Part shown: piece after piece, positions 1 to 5,675 of the stretch
How positions within the stretch are numbered: the stretch's first letter is position 1
Layout: every line of letters begins with the position of its first letter
Assembly: GCA_965651255.1 (NCBI GenBank)
Contig: CBFGRU010000176.1
Coordinates: 1-6,643, forward strand
DNA length: 6,643 nt
DNA from: CBFGRU01 sp965651255
GTDB taxonomy: Bacteria > Planctomycetota > Phycisphaerae > Phycisphaerales > SM1A02
Reading direction: 5' to 3'
Notes under the pieces: model-generated
What the model saw: the letters and a program-made list of their open reading frames with translations, nothing else
What the model was told of the DNA's origin: nothing
Database searches by the model: none
Position numbers and translations under genes: made by a program

Positions 1-20
1 CGCCAGAGTATCTTCGGCAT
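1..20 (-). CDS. Start of an unidentified gene, cut by the window edge
   Basis: An ATG at 20-18 on the minus strand opens a frame reading MPKILW before the window ends. It lies 3 bases after the stop codon of the TrmL-like gene. The purine-rich stretch AAGGAAG ends about 7 bases upstream, inside the last codons of that gene. This is the layout of a downstream operon gene with translational coupling. Seven codons are too few to name a product. The call rests only on the start codon, the ribosome-binding site and the tight spacing. Confidence 0.5.
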
Positions 21-23
21 GTG

Positions 24-512
24 CTACTTCCTTACGGAGACCTGCCGCAATCCTTCATAGATGGCTGTACAAACTGCCGTGGCGAGATTCAGCGACCGTG
101 CCGCGGGATCAGCGACCATTGGCAGGGTGAGGCGGCTGTTGGTGCCGTAGGTTCGGGCGATCCACTCATGCACTTCGTCGGGTACCCCTTTGGTTTCGTT
201 GCCAAACAGGAGGTAATCGCCGCGTTCAAATGTTGCTTCCCAGTGCGGCTGCGAGCTGCGCGTCGTATACAGCCACATCCTTTTCGGTGATTCAGCGTCG
301 AGAAACGCATTCCAGTTTGAGTGTTGCACACAATCGACCTTGTGCCAGTAATCAAGCCCGGCGCGTCGGCATGCCTTTTCAGTCAGGTCAAAGGAAATGG
401 GATGAATCAGGTGCAGCCGACATCCCGTCGCCATGGTCGATCGGCCGATGTTCCCCGTGTTGTTGGGAATCTCGGGATTGAGCAGCACGATGTGAAAGAG
501 TGGTTCGGGCAC
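24..512 (-). CDS. trmL: tRNA (cytidine/uridine-34 2'-O)-methyltransferase, TrmL-like SPOUT family
   Basis: This 162-residue protein is close in size to E. coli TrmL (about 157 residues). TrmL-family enzymes use S-adenosylmethionine to methylate the 2'-O of the wobble nucleotide (position 34) of certain leucine tRNAs. They act in the cytoplasm as knotted homodimers. Three SPOUT motifs are visible: NPEIPNNTGNIGR (residues 12-24), LLFGNETKGVP (101-111) and LPMVADPAARSLNLATAV (130-147), followed by YEGLRQ (152-157). The last two form the trefoil-knot cofactor site. AGLDYWH (51-57) also matches the family. Motif 3 reads NLAT where many relatives have NLSN. The start is a GTG at 512-510, chosen because only about six residues precede the conserved core and no in-frame ATG lies nearby. 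No good ribosome-binding site precedes it. The gene runs divergently from the EF-G paralogue. The family is clear; the exact tRNA target is inferred from homology. Confidence 0.9.
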   Translation of the reverse strand: MPEPLFHIVLLNPEIPNNTGNIGRSTMATGCRLHLIHPISFDLTEKACRRAGLDYWHKVDCVQHSNWNAFLDAESPKRMWLYTTRSSQPHWEATFERGDYLLFGNETKGVPDEVHEWIARTYGTNSRLTLPMVADPAARSLNLATAVCTAIYEGLRQVSVRK

Positions 513-585
513 GTTCTGCCATTGTTGGCGAGATGAGGGCTGTTGTCCGGGCGCTTTGGACTCTTCCGCGGCAGCGGGTTTGCGT

Positions 586-591
586 TATATT
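586..591 (+). promoter_or_regulatory. Candidate -10 box (TATATT) upstream of the EF-G paralogue
   Basis: TATATT in the divergent spacer matches five of six bases of the sigma-70 -10 consensus and stands out in GC-rich DNA. No -35 box sits at 16-18 bases; the nearest candidate, TTGGAC at 556-561, is 24 bases away. Transcription would start near 598, giving a leader of about 107 bases. It is the best promoter candidate for the plus-strand gene but is weakly supported. Confidence 0.3.
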
Positions 592-593
592 GA

Positions 594-681
594 CGGACTG
601 CCCCGATCCGGTACCCGATCGGTGCGGATCGCCGAACCGCGAGTTTTTGGCGCGGTGGCGATTCCGCCAAGTGTCAGTCCG
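594..681 (+). promoter_or_regulatory. Possible structured 5' leader of the EF-G paralogue
   Basis: Inverted repeats between the candidate -10 box and the ribosome-binding site could fold into one multibranched RNA. A closing stem pairs CGGACTG (594-600) with CAGTCCG (675-681). Inside it are three hairpins. The first pairs CGATCCG (604-610) with CGGATCG (625-631). The second pairs ACCGCG (636-641) with CGCGGT (651-656). The third pairs GGCG (657-660) with CGCC (665-668). The ribosome-binding site follows directly at 688-695. I do not recognise a known riboswitch or ribosomal-protein leader. Short stems are common by chance in GC-rich DNA. If transcription starts at 598, the closing stem would be incomplete. 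Confidence 0.3.
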
Positions 682-704
682 CCCGATGGAAAGGAGTCAT
701 TCCC

Positions 705-2756
705 ATGTCAACATACACGACCGAGACTATTCGCAACGTGGGCCTTGTAGGTGCGGCCGGTGCGGGAAAGACCACACTCGTTGAGCAGATGCTGCACAAC
801 GCCGGTGTGATCGGACGGACCGGCCGGGTTGAAGATGGCAACACCGTGTGCGATTTCGAAGACCTGGAGCATGAGTTCAAACACAGCTTTGACAGTGCCA
901 TGGTCCACTTTGATCACGGCGGCGCTCACATCAATCTCATTGATACGCCGGGCGCGCCCGACTTCCTTGGCAAGTCCATCAGTATTCTTCCCGCGGTCGA
1001 AACCGTGATGGTCATGATCGATGCCTCCAACGGTATCGAGACGGTCACCCGCCGCATGATGAAGATTGCGGAGGATCGCAATCTGCCGCGAATGTTCATC
1101 ATCAACAAGATTGATCAGGCGAGCGACCTTGTCGATGTTCTGGATGCGGTGCAGAAAACCTTCGGTACGGTCTGCCAGCCGGTCAACCTGCCGACCAACG
1201 GTGGTAAGGCGGTGATTGACTGCTTCACCAATGCATCGGGTGCGAGCGATTTTGGTGAGGTGAGTGAGTATCACACGCAGATCGTCGATCAGGTCGTCGA
1301 GGTTGATGAGGCCCTCATGGCTGAGTATCTCGAAAAGGGAGAAGTGGCGCCGGAAGCATTGCGTGAACCGTTCAAACGCGCCATGCGCGAAGGGCATCTG
1401 ATCCCAGTCTTCTTCACCGCCGCAAGGGAGAATGTCGGCGTAAAGGAACTGATGGACCTGATCGCATTCCTCTCGCCGAACCCGCTCCAGGGAAATCCGC
1501 GGACCTTCGAGTTCAAGAAGGATGGAGAGCTCACACAATGGCACGCACAGGCAGACCCGACGAAGTCGCCGGTCGCTCATGTATTCAAAGTCTCGAGCGA
1601 CCCGTTTGTCGGGAAGCTATCTTTCTTCCGGGTGCATCAGGGGACGATTTCCGCCGGGCAGAGCGTGCATGTTGATGATCACAAGAAGCCAGTCCGCATC
1701 GCCCATGTGTTCAAGCTCATGGGCAAGCAGCATTCCGAGGTACACAGTATCGTTGCCGGTGACATCGGCGCCGTGTCGAAGATCGATGAGATCAAGTACA
1801 ACACGGTTCTGCATGGTGCAGAGATTGCTGAAGACATTCACCTGAAGCCGCTTCCGCTGCCAAAGCCGATGTTCGGCCTTGCAATCGAAGGCGCCTCCAA
1901 GGGGGCTGAGACAAAACTTGGCGAAGCGCTACACAAGATGCTCGATGAAGATCCGACGCTCGAGCTAGAACGTGTCATTGCGACGCATGAAACCGTGCTC
2001 CGAGGACTGGGAGAGCAGCACCTGCGCATCAAACTGCGGCTGCTGAAGGATCGCTATGGCGTCGAAGTCAACACGCGTCAACCGAAGGTCGCGTACAAGG
2101 AGACGATCACTTCGAAAGCGGAAGGTCATCATCGTCACAAAAAGCAGACGGGGGGCGCTGGTCAGTTCGGCGAGGTGTTCCTTCGCGTCGAGCCGCTGGC
2201 AGAGTCTGCGAACGGCGAGAAGTTCGAGTTCGTTGATGACACATTCGGCGGCAGCGTGCCGAGACAGTTTCTGCCGGCCATTGAGAAGGGCATTCGTCAG
2301 GTTCTCTCGACCGGCGCGATTGCCGGGTACCCGTTAGAGGGCGTGCGCGTTGCGGTGTATGACGGCAAGCACCATCCCGTGGACTCGAAAGAAGTTGCAT
2401 TCATCACCGCGGGGAAGCGCGCCTTCATCGATGCGGTGCAGAAAGCCAAGCCGGTGCTGCTTGAACCATTTGTGCACCTCGAGATAACAGTGCCGGCAGA
2501 CATGATCGGTGACATTTCAAGTGATTTGTCTGCGAAGCGCGGTCGCATTCAGGGAACCGAGATGCTGCCGGGCAATATTGCGGTGGTCAAAGCCGAAGCT
2601 CCGCTTTCGGAGCTTATGTCGTACTCGAATCAATTGAAGTCGATTTCCGGCGGCGCCGGGTCGTACACGATGGAGTACAGCCACGACGAGCGAACTCCGC
2701 CGAATGTCCAGGCCGAGGTCGTGTCATCGTTCAAGCCGCGTGATGAGGAAGATTGA
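705..2756 (+). CDS. Elongation factor G-like translational GTPase (EF-G-2 type paralogue)
   Basis: This is a 683-residue cytoplasmic GTPase with the full five-domain EF-G layout. The G domain (about 1-280) has a P-loop GAAGAGKTT (16-24), G3 DTPG (80-83) and G4 NKID (134-137). Domain II spans about 285-375, domain III 385-460, domain IV 465-585 (KKQTGGAGQFGEV at 479-491, HHPVDS at 556-561) and domain V 586-675 (GDISSDLSAKRGRI, GGAGSYTMEYSH). Canonical EF-G drives translocation and, with RRF, ribosome recycling. This paralogue family resembles Thermus EF-G-2 and actinobacterial FusA2, and its role is unsettled. Canonical features are altered. The P-loop Asp is Gly19, RGITI in switch I reads KHSFD-like sequence around 59-63, and the switch II His is Ala84. 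It is therefore not the housekeeping fusA. The ATG at 705 has a strong ribosome-binding site, GGAAAGGAG (688-695 region), about 9 bases upstream. A terminator hairpin follows, so it is probably transcribed alone. Confidence 0.92.
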   Translation: MSTYTTETIRNVGLVGAAGAGKTTLVEQMLHNAGVIGRTGRVEDGNTVCDFEDLEHEFKHSFDSAMVHFDHGGAHINLIDTPGAPDFLGKSISILPAVETVMVMIDASNGIETVTRRMMKIAEDRNLPRMFIINKIDQASDLVDVLDAVQKTFGTVCQPVNLPTNGGKAVIDCFTNASGASDFGEVSEYHTQIVDQVVEVDEALMAEYLEKGEVAPEALREPFKRAMREGHLIPVFFTAARENVGVKELMDLIAFLSPNPLQGNPRTFEFKKDGELTQWHAQADPTKSPVAHVFKVSSDPFVGKLSFFRVHQGTISAGQSVHVDDHKKPVRIAHVFKLMGKQHSEVHSIVAGDIGAVSKIDEIKYNTVLHGAEIAEDIHLKPLPLPKPMFGLAIEGASKGAETKLGEALHKMLDEDPTLELERVIATHETVLRGLGEQHLRIKLRLLKDRYGVEVNTRQPKVAYKETITSKAEGHHRHKKQTGGAGQFGEVFLRVEPLAESANGEKFEFVDDTFGGSVPRQFLPAIEKGIRQVLSTGAIAGYPLEGVRVAVYDGKHHPVDSKEVAFITAGKRAFIDAVQKAKPVLLEPFVHLEITVPADMIGDISSDLSAKRGRIQGTEMLPGNIAVVKAEAPLSELMSYSNQLKSISGGAGSYTMEYSHDERTPPNVQAEVVSSFKPRDEED

Positions 2757-2796
2757 CGGCAGGTAGGTGATGTTTCTTGTGGCGAGGAATCCAAGA

Positions 2797-2825
2797 ATGC
2801 CCCGGCACATCGTGTGTCGGGGCAT
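2797..2825 (+). terminator. Hairpin terminator after the EF-G paralogue
   Basis: A 13-base-pair stem pairs ATGCCCCGGCACA (2797-2809) with TGTGTCGGGGCAT (2813-2825), with one G-U pair and a TCG loop. It starts 40 bases after the EF-G-like stop codon. The following bases (GTCATTT) are only weakly T-rich, so it may be a low-U intrinsic terminator or a 3'-end stabiliser. The remaining spacer, to 3037, contains no gene I can support. It has a 12-base palindrome at 2941-2952 and no convincing promoter. Confidence 0.75.
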
Positions 2826-3025
2826 GTCATTTGGGTTGAATTCGCCGCAAACGGATGGAGCATCGGGACTCGGCCCTGTTTTGGGTCGGATTTTCGAAGT
2901 TCTCCGGTATCACGACCGACCAATGGATACTCTGCCTTCAACGGCCGGCCGTATTCGTTTCTTCGACCCGCAGATACTGAAGCGCCCTTGGAGTTGTTAG
3001 GAGTGTTCCGGCGGCCGTTCAGCAC

Positions 3026-3030
3026 AAGGA
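3026..3030 (+). promoter_or_regulatory. Ribosome-binding site of the propeller protein
   Basis: AAGGA lies 7 bases before the ATG at 3038 and 13 bases before a second in-frame ATG at 3044. The spacing favours 3038. Either start leaves the signal peptide intact. Confidence 0.55.
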
Positions 3031-3037
3031 TCAGATC

Positions 3038-5254
3038 ATGATCATGAATCTTCAACGATTGACGCGTCTCAGCGTTCTTGCACTGGCCTTCGGTGCGTTC
3101 GGCAGCAGCTTCAGCGTGCAAGCTGATGAATTGATCTGGGTGACCACCAACTGGCACAATTCATCGACCGATCGCAGCGTCGTGCATGGCGGAAGCGTGC
3201 CGATGGATCGCGAGATCGCCGATGACTTTGAGTACGTTGGTCCGATCAAGCAGATCGTGGCTGCGGGTGGCGGCTGTTGGCAATGCCCCACGGTCAACGT
3301 CCTGGGCGTGTATGTGAGATTCTATGAGTGGACGGAGGATGGACCGGGCGTGTTGCAGGAAGAGTACTTCCTCGATGGGGATGATCCGAACTTTGACTAC
3401 AACCGTGATGCACCAGCACTTCTCATCATGACGCTGGAAGAAGAGTTCCAATCGGCCGGACGCCACTTCGTTTCCGTGCAGTTGAACTTCGATAACGGCG
3501 GGGGCTTGTGGGAGCCCGGTATTGCCGGTCGTGCGAACCCGAAGGTCGGGCCCTGCTATTTCCGCGACAACCTCGGGACGGGCGAATGGGTGGTTGAAAT
3601 CGATTACCTCGGCTATGAGACCGATGTTCAGTTCGAGTTGTGGGGGCCGGGCGTGGTTGATTCTCCGTGGGAATCAACGCCAGTTCCGAACACGCGGCCT
3701 GCTCACCTCTGGGGCGTCAAGGATGTTGACGGGCTCGACAACGTCTGGGCGGTCGGGTTTGAGAAAGAGTACTACAACCAGTTCTCCTACGACTCATACT
3801 CGTTTGCTGCGCGTTGGAATGGTTCGCAGTGGGTGAAATTCAACACGCCTTCGCCCGGTCTGTATTCGGGCGGTGGGATCGATGTGCAACTCAATGATGT
3901 CGCCGGTGCTGCCAGCGACGATGTCTGGGCCGTAGGGAGCTACAAGACCCAGCACCCGCAGGATGGGTTTGTCGGCTACCAGACTATCGCCATGCACTTC
4001 GACGGAAGTGATTGGAGTCAGGTACCGACCCCGGTGACTCCGCCGGGAATGTCTGGTGCGTTTCTCTGGGCTGTCGAAGCGCCTGCCAGTGACAATGTCT
4101 TTGCAGTCGGCAATCGTGTGGACCCAAACCAGCTCGATCAGATCCAAATGGTTGGCCATGCGCTCCGTTGGGATGGATCGGAGTGGGAGATGCTGCCGGA
4201 TGCACCGCCGCTCGGACGGCGCAATGATCTGGTGGACCTCGCGATGATCGATTCGGATCGCTTCATCGCGATCGGCGGTCACTCCGGCCCAACACTGGGC
4301 GCGCGCGACAAGCCGTATGTAGTGCAATGGGATGGGAACTCATGGTCGCACATCGAGGTTCCGGTTCCTGACGGCCAGGTGTTTCTGGAATCGGTCGCGG
4401 TTCTCGCGCCGGACAACATCTGGATTGCGGGCACGAGCGATCCGTTTGATGCACCGTTCAAGCCGCTCTTCCTTCACTACGACGGGCAGTCATGGGTGAT
4501 ATTCGATGCGGTGGAGTTCACGCCGTACGGTGGAACGATTCGCAGCATCACCGCCATTGCGCCGGATGACATCTGGGCCAGTGGCACCTTTACGACGACA
4601 ATGGGTGGTTTCACACGGCCGCTGCTCATGCACTTTGACGGAACCAGTTGGCGGCAGGTGTACGACGATCCTGATGACATGACCACCGGAACGCTCTTTG
4701 CCATCGATGCCGTCGGCGACACGGGTGAAGTCTGGACGGTTGGTTCCGATGGAAACAATCCGTACATCCAGCGAAACACAGGGTCGGGCGAGGCCTCCGT
4801 CGCGGCACCGCTGGCCCAGGCCCAGGTCACCTTCGGCCAACTTGTCTCAGGAGGCATCACAGAGTTGGCGGAGTCGGACAATGCGGTACTTCGCGCCCGA
4901 TCTCGCTTCGGCTTCACTGCCGTTGAACCCAACCTGCTGATGCTCGAAGTCACCTCGCAGTCACCTCTCGCCAACACCAGCGAGATCGATCTGCAGGTCG
5001 AGTCGAGAATCAATCATCCCAGCGGAACCGCGACGGTTCGTATGCGAAACTTCTCATCGAACCAGTGGCAGACGCTTGGCGTCTACTCCATCGGGTTGAG
5101 TGAAGATACTGTCAGCTACCCGGGCATTGATGCCGCGAATCGCGTGACTGAGACCGGCGAGATTCGAGTGCAGATCAAGCTGGTCGTCCCCGCGGTATTC
5201 ACGGCACTTGGGTTCGACGCCTTCTTCGACCTGATCGAGTTCGCAGTGCGCTGA
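3038..5254 (+). CDS. Exported multidomain protein with predicted seven-bladed beta-propeller; function unknown
   Basis: This is a 738-residue exported protein. Residues 1-29 form a signal peptide: basic residues, hydrophobic LSVLALAFGAFG, and likely cleavage after VQA (29). Residues 30-205 form a beta-rich module with ADDFEYVGPI and a CWQC motif (80-83); with Cys173 these are the only cysteines. Residues 211-582 hold seven repeats built on D/N-V/I-W-A-x-G. The core tryptophan or its substitute is at 237, 297, 355 (F), 409 (F), 462, 513 and 566. The first six repeats also have a W/F/Y-D/N-G-x-x-W strand, with W at 265, 326, 383, 436, 486 and 538. The seventh lacks this strand, but W211 in a WESTPVP segment before repeat 1 could supply it and close the ring. 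Residues about 590-738 form a C-terminal domain resembling one on other planctomycetal exported proteins. There is no C-terminal membrane helix, sortase motif or PEP-CTERM. No catalytic signature is visible; binding or a cell-surface role is only a guess. The gene is flanked by terminators and looks monocistronic. Confidence 0.88.
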   Translation: MIMNLQRLTRLSVLALAFGAFGSSFSVQADELIWVTTNWHNSSTDRSVVHGGSVPMDREIADDFEYVGPIKQIVAAGGGCWQCPTVNVLGVYVRFYEWTEDGPGVLQEEYFLDGDDPNFDYNRDAPALLIMTLEEEFQSAGRHFVSVQLNFDNGGGLWEPGIAGRANPKVGPCYFRDNLGTGEWVVEIDYLGYETDVQFELWGPGVVDSPWESTPVPNTRPAHLWGVKDVDGLDNVWAVGFEKEYYNQFSYDSYSFAARWNGSQWVKFNTPSPGLYSGGGIDVQLNDVAGAASDDVWAVGSYKTQHPQDGFVGYQTIAMHFDGSDWSQVPTPVTPPGMSGAFLWAVEAPASDNVFAVGNRVDPNQLDQIQMVGHALRWDGSEWEMLPDAPPLGRRNDLVDLAMIDSDRFIAIGGHSGPTLGARDKPYVVQWDGNSWSHIEVPVPDGQVFLESVAVLAPDNIWIAGTSDPFDAPFKPLFLHYDGQSWVIFDAVEFTPYGGTIRSITAIAPDDIWASGTFTTTMGGFTRPLLMHFDGTSWRQVYDDPDDMTTGTLFAIDAVGDTGEVWTVGSDGNNPYIQRNTGSGEASVAAPLAQAQVTFGQLVSGGITELAESDNAVLRARSRFGFTAVEPNLLMLEVTSQSPLANTSEIDLQVESRINHPSGTATVRMRNFSSNQWQTLGVYSIGLSEDTVSYPGIDAANRVTETGEIRVQIKLVVPAVFTALGFDAFFDLIEFAVR
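3668..4783 (+). repeat. Seven-fold protein repeat encoding the beta-propeller
   Basis: Seven degenerate repeats spaced 60, 58, 55, 52, 51 and 53 residues apart share a pattern: a hydrophobic strand, then [SP]-D-[DN]-[VI]-W-A-x-G, a variable loop, [HR]-[WFY]-D-G-x-x-W, and a proline-rich turn. Blades get shorter toward the C terminus because the loop after the VG/AG residue shrinks. Repeat 7 (about 554-582) is incomplete, and the matching strand appears to be residues 210-217, ahead of repeat 1. The repeats are diverged at DNA level, so this is an old protein repeat, not a recent tandem duplication. Confidence 0.75.
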
Positions 5255-5283
5255 ACAGGTCGAACGGATTCCAGTCCAGTTGG

Positions 5284-5314
5284 CAACCGGCGGAGCGTCG
5301 CGCTCCGTCGGTTG
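5284..5314 (+). terminator. Rho-independent terminator after the propeller gene
   Basis: A 14-base-pair stem pairs CAACCGGCGGAGCG (5284-5297) with CGCTCCGTCGGTTG (5301-5314), with one G-U pair and a TCG loop, followed by TTTCT. It starts 30 bases after the stop codon. The strong stem and short T run fit an intrinsic terminator separating the propeller gene from the TM2 gene. Confidence 0.85.
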
Positions 5315-5393
5315 TTTCTATGAAGGAAACAGAAAATAGAACGGTCGATCTCCAAAGAATCAGAAGGGGAGTCGTGTGCAACTCCCCGTTACT

Positions 5394-5398
5394 GGAGG
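5394..5398 (+). promoter_or_regulatory. Ribosome-binding site that sets the TM2 gene start
   Basis: GGAGG ends 10 bases before the ATG at 5409. It is only 1 base from the in-frame ATG at 5400, which is too close for initiation. A GTG at 5376 has its own purine run (GGGGAG, 5366-5371) at 4 bases, but would add a hydrophilic extension not expected before a TM2 domain. Confidence 0.6.
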
Positions 5399-5408
5399 CA
5401 TGGGCAAC

Positions 5409-5675
5409 ATGAAATCGATCGGAATCTCCTATCTGCTCTGGTTCGCATGCTTCATAGGGTTCTGTGGCATTCACCGCATCTACAACGGCAAAATCATCAC
5501 CGGCGTCATCTGGTTGCTCACGCTGGGACTGTTCGGCATTGGTCAGCTTATCGATCTCATCCTCATCCCGTTGATGGTTGATCGCGCCAATGCCCAGTAC
5601 GAAGCGCAGCTCATCTACCACTACGATCGACTCGCCCGGTACACTCCGCCGGCACCGCAGTATGCGCCGGCGTGA
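5409..5675 (+). CDS. TM2-domain small membrane protein
   Basis: This 88-residue inner-membrane protein has two hydrophobic segments. Segment 1 is about residues 5-20 (ISYLLWFACFIGFCG) and segment 2 about 28-56 (a GVIWLLTLGLFGIGQLIDLILI-like stretch). They are joined by a short basic turn, IHRIYNGK (21-28). The order 'G-x-HR-x-Y-x-GK, LLTLG, GI, LID' is the signature of the TM2 domain (Pfam PF05154). The family is widespread and its biochemical role in bacteria is not established. The C-terminal tail (57-88) is polar and ends in a Pro/Ala/Tyr-rich stretch, probably cytoplasmic. ATG 5409 was chosen for its GGAGG spacing; a GTG at 5376 or ATG at 5400 would add 11 or 3 residues. The stop codon overlaps a possible GTG start of the next gene in the arrangement GTGA, which suggests co-transcription and coupling. 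Confidence 0.85.
   Translation: MKSIGISYLLWFACFIGFCGIHRIYNGKIITGVIWLLTLGLFGIGQLIDLILIPLMVDRANAQYEAQLIYHYDRLARYTPPAPQYAPA

Noticed and set aside
604..631. tRNA-like stem in the divergent spacer
   Set aside because: There is no acceptor/T-arm arrangement and no CCA or TTCGA-type T-loop; the region fits simple hairpins only.
708..1580. A 290-codon open frame on the minus strand
   Set aside because: It lies wholly within the EF-G-like gene, whose plus-strand translation shows conserved GTPase motifs. The antisense product shows no recognisable motif.
705..2756. Housekeeping fusA or a tetracycline-resistance ribosomal protection protein
   Set aside because: The canonical P-loop, RGITI and DTPGH motifs are absent, and the sequence instead fits the EF-G-2 type paralogue family.
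2941..2952. Perfect 12-base palindrome ACGGCCGGCCGT
   Set aside because: GC-only palindromes of this length occur readily in GC-rich DNA, and no partner site or promoter near it supports an operator.
2630..3157. A 175-codon minus-strand frame spanning the gap between the EF-G and propeller genes
   Set aside because: It overlaps the conserved C terminus of the EF-G-like protein and the signal peptide of the propeller protein, and its product has no recognisable domain. The terminator hairpin also lies inside it.
3794..4327. A 177-codon minus-strand frame inside the propeller gene
   Set aside because: It is a shadow of the repeat region; its apparent regularity comes from the plus-strand repeats.
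3668..4783. Tandem DNA repeats or a CRISPR-like array
   Set aside because: The periodicity is at protein level with varying length and diverged bases; there are no identical repeats with unique spacers.
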